Source: Paludibacter jiangxiensis
GTDB lineage: Bacteria; Bacteroidota; Bacteroidia; Bacteroidales; Paludibacteraceae
Assembly (NCBI GenBank): GCA_945897785.1
Contig: CAMDGD010000005.1
Location: 1 to 64,000 of the forward strand
Direction: 5' to 3'
DNA: 64,000 nt
Shown one piece after another: positions 54,448 through 63,266 of the stretch; the first letter of the stretch is position 1; the number at the start of each line of letters is the position of its first letter. Made by a program: the position numbers and the translations under genes. The notes under the pieces were generated by a model. That model saw only the letters and a program-made list of their open reading frames with translations. It did not search any database and was not told the origin of the DNA.

Positions 54448-55857
54448 ATGGAAAAAATCAGTAGAAAAAAAATTGTTGATATTCTGAAATACAGTTCAGA
54501 AGTTGGTGTTAAAATTAATGTTAAGGGTTGGGTGCGCTCAAAAAGAGGAAATAAAAATATCAATTTTATTGCACTTAACGATGGATCCTCCATTTTGAAT
54601 ATTCAGCTTGTAGTTGAAGTGGAAAAGTTTAGTGAATCTTTATTGAAGTCCATTACAACAGGGGCTTGTATTAGTGCTATCGGTGAACTTGTGGCTTCGC
54701 AAGGTCAAGGGCAATCGTTAGAAATTCATGTGGATGAAATTCAGGTTTACGGTGAAGCAGACCCTTTAACTTACCCTCTGCAAAAAAAAGGTCATTCGTT
54801 AGAATTTTTACGGGAAATTGCTCATTTAAGACCTAGAACTAATACTTTTAGTGCAGTATTGCGTATTAGGCATGCTATGGCCTATGCTATTCATAAATAT
54901 TTTAATGATAATGGTTTTTTTTATATGCATACCCCAATTATTACGGGTTCTGATTGTGAAGGTGCCGGTCAAATGTTTCAGGTTACTACACTCGATTTAA
55001 CTAATATTTCTAAAGACAAACTAGGGGAAGTAATTTATGATGATGATTTTTTTGGTAAACCTACCAGTTTAACTGTTTCCGGACAATTAGAAGGGGAATT
55101 AGGAGCCTTAGCATTGGGTGCTATTTATACATTCGGGCCAACTTTTAGGGCAGAAAACTCCAATACGCCAAGGCATTTAGCCGAGTTTTGGATGATTGAA
55201 CCTGAAGTTGCTTTTAATGAAATTCAGGAAAATATGGATTTGGCAGAGGATTTCTTAAAGTATCTTACCCAATACGCCCTTGATAATTGTAGCGATGATA
55301 TAGCTTTTTTGAATGAAATGTGGGATAAAGAGTTAATTAGTCGATTGCATTTTGTTGCTAATAACAAATTTGTTCGCCTATCATATACCGATGGTGTAGC
55401 TATTTTAGAAGACGCAGTGAGAAATGGACATAAGTTTGAATTTCCTGTATGTTGGGGTACAGATTTGCAATCAGAACACGAACGCTATTTGGTAGAGACT
55501 CATTTTAATTGTCCTGTAATTTTAACTGATTATCCTAAAGAGATTAAGGCTTTTTATATGAAACTTAATGAAGATAATAAAACGGTTAGAGCTATGGATG
55601 TATTATTTCCAAAAATCGGAGAAATTATTGGAGGTTCCCAACGGGAAGATGACTATGAAAAGTTAAAAGGTAGAATAGAAGACATGGATATTCCAATAAA
55701 AGATATGTGGTGGTATTTAGATACCCGTAGGTTTGGTTCGGCTCCTCATTCTGGTTTTGGACTTGGATTTGAACGATTACTCCTTTTTGTAACTGGGATG
55801 TCTAATATTAGAGATGTAATTCCTTTTGCACGAACACCTAAGAATGCTGCTTTTTAG
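54448..55857 (+). CDS. asnS: Asparaginyl-tRNA synthetase
   Basis: Class IIb aminoacyl-tRNA synthetase charging tRNA-Asn; 469 residues. An OB-fold anticodon-binding domain (about 17-105; [20 protein letters not shown]) precedes the catalytic core with motif 2 [20 protein letters not shown] and motif 3 [15 protein letters not shown]. The AsnRS-type N-terminus and the [15 protein letters not shown] end separate it from AspRS. With its own promoter and terminators it is a single-gene unit. Its tRNA is also present in this window, far away at the left end. Confidence 0.97.
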   Translation: MEKISRKKIVDILKYSSEVGVKINVKGWVRSKRGNKNINFIALNDGSSILNIQLVVEVEKFSESLLKSITTGACISAIGELVASQGQGQSLEIHVDEIQVYGEADPLTYPLQKKGHSLEFLREIAHLRPRTNTFSAVLRIRHAMAYAIHKYFNDNGFFYMHTPIITGSDCEGAGQMFQVTTLDLTNISKDKLGEVIYDDDFFGKPTSLTVSGQLEGELGALALGAIYTFGPTFRAENSNTPRHLAEFWMIEPEVAFNEIQENMDLAEDFLKYLTQYALDNCSDDIAFLNEMWDKELISRLHFVANNKFVRLSYTDGVAILEDAVRNGHKFEFPVCWGTDLQSEHERYLVETHFNCPVILTDYPKEIKAFYMKLNEDNKTVRAMDVLFPKIGEIIGGSQREDDYEKLKGRIEDMDIPIKDMWWYLDTRRFGSAPHSGFGLGFERLLLFVTGMSNIRDVIPFARTPKNAAF

Positions 55858-55863
55858 CTATTT

Positions 55864-55892
55864 AACCACACAATTTTGTGTGGTTTTATTTT
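55864..55892 (+). terminator. Intrinsic terminator after asnS
   Basis: Stem AACCACACAA/TTGTGTGGTT with a 2-nt loop (AT in TTTT context), followed by TTATTTTTG. It starts 7 bp after the asnS stop codon. Confidence 0.82.
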
Positions 55893-55963
55893 TGCTTAAA
55901 AATGCATATTTATACACAAAATTCATTTCAAATGTTATAAAAGTGAAAAATTATACAGCATCA

Positions 55964-55994
55964 TTTGTCTAAACAGCTATTTTTATTACTTTTG
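55964..55994 (+). promoter_or_regulatory. Bacteroidota-type promoter of korAB
   Basis: TTTG at 55964-55967 and TACTTTTG at 55987-55994 with a 19-nt spacer fit the -33/-7 consensus closely. The korA start codon is 34 bp downstream. Confidence 0.72.
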
Positions 55995-56028
55995 TGTCGC
56001 AAAAAAAGATTATTGAAAAATTATATAT

Positions 56029-57885
56029 ATGTCTGATAAAATGAATTTTATTGAAAAAGAACATGTAGTTATTCGTTTCTCAGGAGACTCCGGTGATGGA
56101 ATGCAGTTAACCGGAACTCTTTTTTCGAATATTTCTGCTATTTTAGGAAATGAAATTTCTACATTTCCTGATTATCCTTCAGAGATTAGAGCTCCACAGG
56201 GCACTTTGGGTGGAGTTTCTGGTTTTCAGGTGCACTTAGGCTCAAGTAGAGTATATACTCCAGGTGATGAAGCTGATATTTTTGTAGTAATGAATCCAGC
56301 AGCCCTTAAAGTAAATGTAAAGGGAATAAAGAAAAATGGCATCATTATTTTTGATATAGATTCTTTTGATGATAAGCATCTTGAGAAAGCAGGCTTTACT
56401 ACGGATAATCCATTTGAAGAATTAAAATTGTCGGAGACTATCCAATTAATTCCTGTAAAATTATCTTCTTTAACAAAGGAAAGTTTAAAAGAGTTTGATT
56501 TTGATTTTAAAACAATGGCGCGAAGTAAAAATATGTTTGCTTTAGGGTTAATTTGTTTTTTATTTAATCGTTCTATTGATCATGCTACCCACTTTTTAGA
56601 AACTAAGTTTAAAAAGAAACCGGATATACTAAAAGCTAACACTAAGGTTTTAGTTGATGGGTTTAATTACGGACAGAATATTGATGCTTCAATTTCAATT
56701 TTTCAAGTAAATAAATCGCAGTGCATTAAACCAGGAACTTACACAAGTATAAGCGGAAATAAGGCTGCTGCTTGGGGTTTAATAGCCGCATCCCAAAAAA
56801 CCGGATTACAATTGTTTTTGGGTAGTTATCCTATAACCCCAGCAACAGATATTTTGCAAGAATTATCTGAACGCAAAGATTTGGGGGTAATAACAGTGCA
56901 GTGTGAAGATGAGATTGCTGGCATTACTACTGCAATTGGAGCCTCATTTGCCGGAAATCTTGCTGCAACAAATACCTCTGGTCCAGGCTTAGCCCTTAAG
57001 TCTGAAGCTATAGGATTAGCTGTAATGGCTGAGTTGCCTTTGGTGATAATAAATGTTATGCGAAGTGGACCTTCAACGGGAATGCCTACCAAAACAGAGC
57101 AAACTGATTTACTGCAAGCTTTGTACGGTAGAAATGGAGAGAGTCCTGTTGTAGTGTTGGCTGCTAGCACACCTGATAATTGTTTTCATTATGCATACAT
57201 GGCTAGTAAAATTGCATTAGAATATATGACTCCCGTAATTCTATTGACCGATGCTTTTATTGGAAATGGTTCTTCGTTATGGAAACTACCTAAGCTTAGT
57301 GAATTGCCTGAAATTTCTATTCCTTTTGTAAGTGCTGAAATGAAAGGGAAAATAAAAGTTACTTCAAGAAACGATGGAAATATGGTTCGTTATTGGGCAA
57401 TTCCGGGTATGGAAGGTTTTGCTCATCGTAATGGAGGGTTGGAAAAAGACTATGATAAAGGAGCTATTTCTACCGACCCTGCAAACCATCAAAAAATGGT
57501 AACCGCACGGCAAACAAAAGTCAACAATGTTTCTGAGCTCATTCCAGAGCTTGTTGTTGAAGGAAGCAAGGATGCGTCCTTGTTGGTTATTGGCTGGGGA
57601 GGAACACATGGACATATTATCTCAGCAATAAATTCGTTAAAAAAGGAGGGTGAAAAAGTAGCTCTGGCTCATTTTAATTATATTAACCCGCTTCCTAAGA
57701 ATACAGTAGAAATAATTAAGCAATATAAGAAGGTAGTTGTTTGTGAGTTGAATAGTGGTCAGTTTGCAACTTTCTTGCGTTCAAAAGTAGAAGGAGTTGC
57801 TTTTTGTCAATATAATAAAGTAGAAGGGCAGCCTTTTACTGTGTTGGAATTAAAAGAGTGTTTTAAAAAGTATTTGGAGGAATAG
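56029..57885 (+). CDS. korA: 2-oxoacid:ferredoxin oxidoreductase, gamma-alpha fused subunit
   Basis: A 618-residue fusion of the gamma and alpha chains. The gamma domain is about 1-190 (RFSGDSGDGMQLTGTLFS, FPDYPSEIRAPQGTLGGVSG) and the alpha pyrimidine-binding domain follows from about 230 (GSYPITPATDILQEL; ATNTSGPGLALKSEAIGLA). With KorB it oxidatively decarboxylates 2-oxoglutarate (or a similar 2-oxoacid) to the CoA ester, giving electrons to ferredoxin. The domain order is that of the common Bacteroidota KGOR. The beta gene follows after 2 bp. Cytoplasmic, oxygen-sensitive by family. Confidence 0.93.
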   Translation: MSDKMNFIEKEHVVIRFSGDSGDGMQLTGTLFSNISAILGNEISTFPDYPSEIRAPQGTLGGVSGFQVHLGSSRVYTPGDEADIFVVMNPAALKVNVKGIKKNGIIIFDIDSFDDKHLEKAGFTTDNPFEELKLSETIQLIPVKLSSLTKESLKEFDFDFKTMARSKNMFALGLICFLFNRSIDHATHFLETKFKKKPDILKANTKVLVDGFNYGQNIDASISIFQVNKSQCIKPGTYTSISGNKAAAWGLIAASQKTGLQLFLGSYPITPATDILQELSERKDLGVITVQCEDEIAGITTAIGASFAGNLAATNTSGPGLALKSEAIGLAVMAELPLVIINVMRSGPSTGMPTKTEQTDLLQALYGRNGESPVVVLAASTPDNCFHYAYMASKIALEYMTPVILLTDAFIGNGSSLWKLPKLSELPEISIPFVSAEMKGKIKVTSRNDGNMVRYWAIPGMEGFAHRNGGLEKDYDKGAISTDPANHQKMVTARQTKVNNVSELIPELVVEGSKDASLLVIGWGGTHGHIISAINSLKKEGEKVALAHFNYINPLPKNTVEIIKQYKKVVVCELNSGQFATFLRSKVEGVAFCQYNKVEGQPFTVLELKECFKKYLEE

Positions 57886-57887
57886 TT

Positions 57888-58892
57888 ATGTTATTATATA
57901 CCGCAAAAGATTTTAAGAGTGATCAATATGTTAGGTGGTGTCCAGGATGCGGGGATCACGGAGCAATAGGTTCTTTGCAAAAAGCTATGGCCGAAATTGG
58001 TGTTGACCCTAATCAAATAGCTGTCATTTCAGGAATTGGATGTTCATCTAGGTTGCCGTATTATATGAATACTTACGGTTTCCACACCATTCACGGTAGA
58101 GGTGCAGCAATTGCAACCGGTGTAAAAGTGGCAAACCCCGATTTGATGGTTTGGCAAATAACAGGCGATGGTGATTGTTTAGCGATTGGGGGAAATCATT
58201 TTATTCATAGTGTTAGAAGAAATGTTGATATCAATGTGTTGCTATTTAATAATGAGATATATGGTTTAACAAAAGGGCAGTATTCTCCTACAACAAAAAA
58301 AGGTTTTGCAACAAAGACATCACCTTTTGGTACAGTAGAAAGACCTTTCCGTCCTGCAGAGTTGACTATTGGTTCTAGAGGAACTTTTTTTGCTAGAGCC
58401 TTGGATGTAGATATCAGAACATCTGTAGATGTAATGATAGCTGCAGCAAAGCATAAGGGTACCTCGGTTGTGGAGATGTTGGTTAATTGCATTATTTTTA
58501 ACGATGGCGCACACGGTTGGCTTGCCTCTAAAGAGCATAGAGAAGATAGAATGATTGTATTGAAACACGGTGAACCTATGATTTTTGGCAAAGAAAAGAA
58601 TAAGGGACTTGTTATGGATGGGTTTACTTTAAAAGTTGTTACTATTGGCGAAAACGGGATTAGTAAAGAGGATGTTTTGATTCATGATTGTACTTGTCAT
58701 GACTCAACCATTCATCAAAAACTAGCATTAATGGAAGGTCCTGATTTTCCAATTGCAATGGGCGTTATTCGCTCTGTAGATGAAGAATCATATGATGAAG
58801 CAGTTTATAATCAAGTGGCTCAAATACAGAAGGTAACAAAGGTAAAAACTTTTGAAGATTTGCTTGCTACTTTAGATACTTGGGAAATGTAA
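57888..58892 (+). CDS. korB: 2-oxoacid:ferredoxin oxidoreductase, beta subunit
   Basis: A 334-residue thiamine-diphosphate-binding subunit. The CPGCGDHGAI start near residue 20 supplies Cys ligands for a 4Fe-4S cluster. The TPP motif is GDGDCLAIGGNHFIHSVRRN with FNNEIYGLTKGQ. Another Cys pair occurs at HDCTCHD near the C-terminus, unusual in position. It completes the enzyme with KorA. A strong terminator follows. Confidence 0.94.
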   Translation: MLLYTAKDFKSDQYVRWCPGCGDHGAIGSLQKAMAEIGVDPNQIAVISGIGCSSRLPYYMNTYGFHTIHGRGAAIATGVKVANPDLMVWQITGDGDCLAIGGNHFIHSVRRNVDINVLLFNNEIYGLTKGQYSPTTKKGFATKTSPFGTVERPFRPAELTIGSRGTFFARALDVDIRTSVDVMIAAAKHKGTSVVEMLVNCIIFNDGAHGWLASKEHREDRMIVLKHGEPMIFGKEKNKGLVMDGFTLKVVTIGENGISKEDVLIHDCTCHDSTIHQKLALMEGPDFPIAMGVIRSVDEESYDEAVYNQVAQIQKVTKVKTFEDLLATLDTWEM

Positions 58893-58913
58893 CCCTATCA
58901 AAAATGTATTATT

Positions 58914-58948
58914 AAGCCTAATAAAGAAAATTTTTATTAGGCTTTTTT
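58914..58948 (+). terminator. Intrinsic terminator after korB
   Basis: Stem AAGCCTAATAAA (58914-58925) with TTTATTAGGCTT (58933-58944), 7-nt loop, then a T run. Confidence 0.88.
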
Positions 58949-58989
58949 TCTTTTTAGTATATTGTAGAAAATTTAAACAAATTGAAAAT

Positions 58990-59457
58990 ATGGCGACAGA
59001 AATTGAAAGAAAATTTTTAGTTACTTCTGATGAATATAGGCAATTGGCAAGCCCAATTTATTACAAGCAAGGGTATCTGTTAAACGAGCCTGAATTTATA
59101 AAGCGAGTGCGTGTTGCAGGAGAAAAAGCGTATGTTACGGTTAAAAGTAAAAATATTGGGATTACTCGTTCTGAATTTGAACAAGAAACACCTATAGAAG
59201 AAGCTATTGAGATGCTTGAAAAGATAGATGATGCTAAAATAATTGAAAAATACCGTTATAAAATAGAATACGCAGGAAAAGTATGGGAAGTGGATGAATT
59301 TCTGGGCGCAAACAAAGGTTTAGTTGTTGCCGAAATTGAACTTAATTCAGAAAGTGAATCTTTTGAAAAACCTAATTGGATTGGGGTGGAAGTTAGTGAA
59401 GATAGTAGATACTATAACTCAAATTTATGTTGCCATCCATTTAATGAGTGGAAATAA
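58990..59457 (+). CDS. CYTH domain protein (triphosphatase-like)
   Basis: A 155-residue single CYTH domain. The ExExK signature EIERKF is at residues 4-9. Further charged strands forming the tunnel are FIKRVRVAGEKAYVTVKSK, KYRYKIEY, WEVDEFLG and VVAEIELNSESE. Small bacterial members usually hydrolyse inorganic triphosphate; adenylate cyclase or thiamine triphosphatase activity are alternatives. It is monocistronic, between the korB terminator and a tRNA gene on the other strand. Confidence 0.92.
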   Translation: MATEIERKFLVTSDEYRQLASPIYYKQGYLLNEPEFIKRVRVAGEKAYVTVKSKNIGITRSEFEQETPIEEAIEMLEKIDDAKIIEKYRYKIEYAGKVWEVDEFLGANKGLVVAEIELNSESESFEKPNWIGVEVSEDSRYYNSNLCCHPFNEWK

Positions 59458-59480
59458 GAGTCTGTTATTCAGATTTATAG

Positions 59481-59552
59481 TAGTCTCGCCGGGAATCGAA
59501 CCCGGATCTAAAGTTTAGGAAACTTTTGTTCTATCCATTGAACTACAAGACC
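59481..59552 (-). tRNA. tRNA-Arg (anticodon CCT)
   Basis: The reverse complement is a 72-nt tRNA. The acceptor GGTCTTG pairs with CGAGACT (one G-T at the end), the anticodon loop TTCCTAA has CCT, and the T arm is CCGGG-TTCGATT-CCCGG. It reads the rare AGG codon. Confidence 0.94.
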
Positions 59553-59603
59553 AGCTTTATAGGTGCAAAAGTACTTTATTTGTATTATCTTGCCAAATAA
59601 ACT

Positions 59604-60326
59604 TTAGTTGAATAATTGAATCATAACAGCTAATGATTTAATTTCAGCATAATGGCTTACATGTATTTTATAATATTCATTTAAGCTCTTTAATAAACTG
59701 TACTTTTCTTTTTTTGAGAAAACATGTTGACTCATGTTGTTGAAGTTGAGTGTAAGTAATATGGTTAAAAGCTTGCTTTCAGATAGATTTAAGCAAGGAT
59801 AAATAGCCTGATTCTCTATGAAAACACCATTGTATAGATCAAAGTATTTGTTTTCTACTATAGTTTCTTGCGCAGGGAAAAATCCTAAGTATTTACTCAA
59901 TTGAAGCATAAAAACTAAATGAAAATTACCAATGCTTTTTGTGGTACTGTCTAAAAAAAATATTGCATCTGATAAAAAACTATATAGATATTCATCTGTA
60001 AGTGGTTCTTTTAAAGTTCTATACAATAATTCAGACATAAATAATGCTAACGCATTTTTCCCTGGATCAAAGGGTATTGACTGAAAAGGAATAACTATAC
60101 GACTTTCTTTAATTTTTTGGATATTTTTTTTGGGGTTATATTCAGTTTCTATCTCTAAGACTGATAAAGGTTGATAAAGAGCCGATCGTAAAACGGTTTT
60201 TTTGCTATTTTTTCCGTGTATTATATAACCCATCCGCCCGTGTTTTTCGGTATATGTGTGAATAATCACACTATTTTCCGAATACTTGGTGGAATAAATA
60301 ACGATGGCTTTGGTTTTGATTATCAT
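59604..60326 (-). CDS. recO: DNA repair protein RecO
   Basis: A 240-residue RecO that loads RecA on SSB-coated DNA together with RecR. The start is ATG 60326 (MIIKTKAIVIYSTKYSEN), the standard beginning of the OB-fold; the ORF start at 60350 adds eight non-matching residues. The OB-fold is followed by a helical domain (LALFMSELLYRTLKEP) typical of Bacteroidota RecO. The Cys4 zinc site of some RecO proteins is not present. Divergent from tRNA-Glu. Confidence 0.92.
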   Translation of the reverse strand: MIIKTKAIVIYSTKYSENSVIIHTYTEKHGRMGYIIHGKNSKKTVLRSALYQPLSVLEIETEYNPKKNIQKIKESRIVIPFQSIPFDPGKNALALFMSELLYRTLKEPLTDEYLYSFLSDAIFFLDSTTKSIGNFHLVFMLQLSKYLGFFPAQETIVENKYFDLYNGVFIENQAIYPCLNLSESKLLTILLTLNFNNMSQHVFSKKEKYSLLKSLNEYYKIHVSHYAEIKSLAVMIQLFN

Positions 60327-60453
60327 GCTGCAAAGGTATGAAAAAACCACTGGATATATTTGACAATCAATAAGTTTATAAACCTTTAGTGCGTTATCAA
60401 TAGCAGAAATTTGTGATATGCATATAAAAATAATCTTTTTTTAGCAAAAATGT

Positions 60454-60484
60454 TTTGCAAATAAAAAAAACGGGTTTATCTTTG
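60454..60484 (+). promoter_or_regulatory. Bacteroidota-type promoter of tRNA-Glu/rpsT
   Basis: TTTG at 60454-60457 and TATCTTTG at 60477-60484, with a 19-nt spacer, are an excellent match to the -33/-7 pattern. It would drive tRNA-Glu and, with no terminator between them, rpsT. Confidence 0.75.
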
Positions 60485-60521
60485 CGTGCTCAAATAAACG
60501 AAGGCGTTAATAATAATGCAA

Positions 60522-60593
60522 GGTCCCTTCGTCTATCGGTTAGGACATCAGGTTTTCATCCTGGAAAGAGGGGTTCGATTCCCCTAGGGACTA
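60522..60593 (+). tRNA. tRNA-Glu (anticodon TTC)
   Basis: A 72-nt tRNA. Acceptor GGTCCCT pairs with AGGGACT, anticodon loop TTTTCAT carries TTC, and the T arm is GGGG-TTCGATT-CCCC. CCA is not encoded. It lies 37 bp ahead of rpsT. Confidence 0.95.
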
Positions 60594-60630
60594 CAAAGTA
60601 AATAAAAGAAAAAATTAATTTCATTCAAAG

Positions 60631-60885
60631 ATGGCAAATCACAAATCGTCAATCAAAAGAATCAGACAAGCTGAGAAAAGAAAATTGCACAATAGATATT
60701 ATGCAAAAACGGCGCGTAATGCTGTAAGAAAATTACGCGCAACAACCGTAAAAACAGAGGCTGCAGAGATGTTGCCAACTGTTAGTGCTATGTTAGATAA
60801 ATTAGCTAAAACAAATGTAATTCACAAGAATAAAGCTAGTAACCTAAAATCAAAGTTAACTAGATACATTAATAAGTTAGCTTAA
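60631..60885 (+). CDS. rpsT: 30S ribosomal protein S20
   Basis: An 84-residue basic helical protein that binds 16S rRNA early in small-subunit assembly. [27 protein letters not shown] is the characteristic start, followed by [12 protein letters not shown] near the C-terminus. Length is the family norm. It shares the tRNA-Glu promoter and has a strong terminator of its own. Confidence 0.97.
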   Translation: MANHKSSIKRIRQAEKRKLHNRYYAKTARNAVRKLRATTVKTEAAEMLPTVSAMLDKLAKTNVIHKNKASNLKSKLTRYINKLA

Positions 60886-60903
60886 AAAATATTAATATAA
60901 AAA

Positions 60904-60938
60904 ACCTCACTTTATAAGATAAAGTGAGGTTTTTTTAC
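60904..60938 (+). terminator. Intrinsic terminator after rpsT
   Basis: Stem ACCTCACTTTAT (60904-60915) with ATAAAGTGAGGT (60919-60930), a 3-nt loop and a following T run. Confidence 0.9.
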
Positions 60939-60962
60939 AACTAATAAAATACTATTAAGTAT

Positions 60963-61658
60963 ATGTTTGATAGACGATTGACAATTCCACATTGGGCAGA
61001 AGAAGACCGCCCTAGAGAAAAACTTCTTTTAAAAGGAGCTTCCGGTTTGTCTGATGCTGAACTCTTAGCCATTTTGATAGGCTCAGGGAGTAGAGAAGAA
61101 ACTGCCGTTGCTCTTTCTCGCCGAATATTGCGGTACGCTAAAGACAATTTGCAAGAATTAGGTAAGCTCTCGGTTGATGAGTTTGTTCGTACTTTTAAAG
61201 GCGTAGGTCCGGCAAAAGCCGTATGTATTGTTGCCGCGATGGAGTTGGCTCGAAGGCGAAAAGCAACAGATTGTATTGTAAAAAATCAGATTCAAACTAG
61301 TGCCGATGTTTTTGCCATTTTTCAATTACAACTGGCCGATTTACCCCATGAAGAGTTTTGGATTCTTTTGCTAAATAGAGCAAATAGAATTATTGATAAG
61401 ATAAATATTAGCAGAGGCGGAGTTTCCGGAACGGTTGTAGATGTGAAAATCATTCTAAAGAATGCATTAGATAAGTTGGCTTCTTCGGTGGTTCTTTGCC
61501 ATAATCATCCTTCAGGTAACAATCAACCCAGTACTGAAGATAAGAATTTAACGAAAAAAATTAAACTAGCGTTTCAAGCCGTAGATATAAATCTTTTGGA
61601 TCATATTATTGTTACTGACAATAATTTTTATAGTTTTGCTGATGAAGGTTTAATGTAG
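60963..61658 (+). CDS. radC: RadC family JAB-domain protein
   Basis: A 231-residue protein. The N-terminal helix-hairpin-helix-like region (PREKLLLKGASGLSDAELLAILIGSG) precedes the JAB/MPN domain with the zinc motif HNHPSGNNQPSTED (His-x-His and Asp). Named for a supposed role in DNA repair that has not held up well, its function is uncertain. The chromosomal setting, between ribosomal and metabolic genes, points to the housekeeping form rather than a mobile-element copy. Confidence 0.92.
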   Translation: MFDRRLTIPHWAEEDRPREKLLLKGASGLSDAELLAILIGSGSREETAVALSRRILRYAKDNLQELGKLSVDEFVRTFKGVGPAKAVCIVAAMELARRRKATDCIVKNQIQTSADVFAIFQLQLADLPHEEFWILLLNRANRIIDKINISRGGVSGTVVDVKIILKNALDKLASSVVLCHNHPSGNNQPSTEDKNLTKKIKLAFQAVDINLLDHIIVTDNNFYSFADEGLM

Positions 61659-61682
61659 TATTCTTTTAAAATTTGTGTAGTT

Positions 61683-61919
61683 ATGGAAAAACCAATAATT
61701 GCGGGTAAAGCCCCAAAAGTAATGAAAATGGAACCCGGAAAATACTTTTGGTGCGCATGCGGTAAAAGCAGCAAGCAACCCTTCTGCGACGGTTCGCATG
61801 GAACTAGTGGAATTACACCAGTTAAAGTGGAAATATCAGAGCCAAAAGAAGTGTATTGGTGTATGTGTAAGCAATCAAAAAACAAGCCTTTTTGCGATGG
61901 ATCACATCAAAAATTGTAA
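61683..61919 (+). CDS. Double CDGSH iron-sulfur protein
   Basis: A 78-residue protein with two CDGSH motifs: WCACGKSSKQPFCDGSH (about 22-38) and WCMCKQSKNKPFCDGSH (about 59-75). Each three-Cys, one-His site binds a 2Fe-2S cluster, as in mitoNEET-like and Miner2-like proteins that transfer electrons or clusters. No membrane anchor is present. It begins 24 bp after radC and may be co-transcribed with it. Confidence 0.92.
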   Translation: MEKPIIAGKAPKVMKMEPGKYFWCACGKSSKQPFCDGSHGTSGITPVKVEISEPKEVYWCMCKQSKNKPFCDGSHQKL

Positions 61920-61946
61920 TAGTTTGTTTTTTATATTTAAACTAGG

Positions 61947-61980
61947 CTCGTTTTGGTAATTATCAGAACGAGCTTTTTTG
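61947..61980 (+). terminator. Intrinsic terminator after CDGSH gene
   Basis: Stem GCTCGTTTTG (61947-61956) with CAGAACGAGC (61965-61974; one G-T), 8-nt loop, T run following. Confidence 0.82.
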
Positions 61981-62090
61981 TGTGGCATTTAATCAAGCTG
62001 AGTTCGTTTATAATGCCAACAAAATGTATAACTTTGTAATCTTTAAAAGATGTTCTTAATTAATACGCTGTAATACAAGGTATTTAAACT

Positions 62091-63176
62091 ATGCATAATT
62101 ATCAATACCAACGAATTGTTGTAAAAATTGGGAGTAATGTGCTCGCAGAAAAAGATGGTACACTCGATTTAACTCGTATGTCGGCTTTGGTTAGTCAGCT
62201 AGCTACACTTCACAAAGCAGGTGTAGAGGTGATTTTAGTTTCTTCAGGTGCTGTAGCCTCAGGGCGTAGTGAACTTAATATTGATAAAAAGCTTGATGCC
62301 GTATCTGCTCGTCAGGTGTTCTCGGCAGTAGGCCAAGTTAAGTTAATGAATCATTATTATGATTTATTTCAAAAACAAGGTATTTTTTGTGGGCAGGTGC
62401 TTACAACAAAAGAGAATTTTGGTTCTCGTAGGCACTATCTGAACCAAAAAAATTGCATGCAAGAGATGTTGGCCTTAAAAGTTATTCCAATTGTAAATGA
62501 GAATGATACTATTTCTGTAACTGAATTGATGTTTACTGATAATGACGAGTTATCTGGGTTGATTGCCTCTATGATGGATGCACAAGTACTTATTATTCTT
62601 AGTAATATTGATGGCATTTACAATGGCGATCCTACTGACTCAACATCGGTGGTGATTCGTGAAGTGCACGCCAACAAAAGTATTGCGCAATATATTCAGG
62701 CAGAGAAGTCTTCTTTTGGTCGTGGAGGTATGTTGACAAAAACAACAATCGCCCGTAAAGTTGCTGATGAAGGCATCGCCGTAATAATTGCCAATGGGAA
62801 AAAGGACAATATATTACCCGGGTTGTTGCTAAAAGGCAGCACAACCGTTTGTACGAAATTTATTGCGAACCCCAAGGAGGTTTCTAGCGTAAAAAAATGG
62901 ATAGCCCACAGCAACAGTTTTGCAAAGGGAGAAGTGCATATTAATGCTGGGGCGGCAGATGCTTTGATGAAAAGCAAGGCAAGTTCTCTTTTGTTTGTTG
63001 GGGTAACAAGTATAAAAGGCGATTTTGAAAAAGATGACATTATTAAAATTTGCAACGAAGAAGGTGTTGTAATTGGCGTAGGAAAAGTGCGATATGATAG
63101 TGAAAAGGCTCGTCAGTCTGTGGGTAAAAAAGGCCTTCGTCCTTTGGTACATTATGATTATTTGTATTTAGATTGA
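62091..63176 (+). CDS. proB: Glutamate 5-kinase
   Basis: First enzyme of proline synthesis, phosphorylating glutamate. The 361 residues form an amino-acid kinase domain (about 1-255; VVKIGSNVLAEKDG, LVSSGAVASGRSEL, NENDTISVTELMFTDNDELS, GRGGMLTKTTIARK) and a C-terminal PUA domain (about 278-355; GEVHINAGAADALMK). ProB is usually feedback-inhibited by proline through the kinase domain. TAACTTTG at 62029-62036 resembles a -7 element. proA follows 90 bp later. Confidence 0.95.
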   Translation: MHNYQYQRIVVKIGSNVLAEKDGTLDLTRMSALVSQLATLHKAGVEVILVSSGAVASGRSELNIDKKLDAVSARQVFSAVGQVKLMNHYYDLFQKQGIFCGQVLTTKENFGSRRHYLNQKNCMQEMLALKVIPIVNENDTISVTELMFTDNDELSGLIASMMDAQVLIILSNIDGIYNGDPTDSTSVVIREVHANKSIAQYIQAEKSSFGRGGMLTKTTIARKVADEGIAVIIANGKKDNILPGLLLKGSTTVCTKFIANPKEVSSVKKWIAHSNSFAKGEVHINAGAADALMKSKASSLLFVGVTSIKGDFEKDDIIKICNEEGVVIGVGKVRYDSEKARQSVGKKGLRPLVHYDYLYLD

Positions 63177-63266
63177 TGCCCTTAGTATTTGCCCTGTGAT
63201 GAGAAAACAAGTGGTTCTGCCACGAAAGATAAAAACATACAATATTAATTATCTCAAAAGACTACG

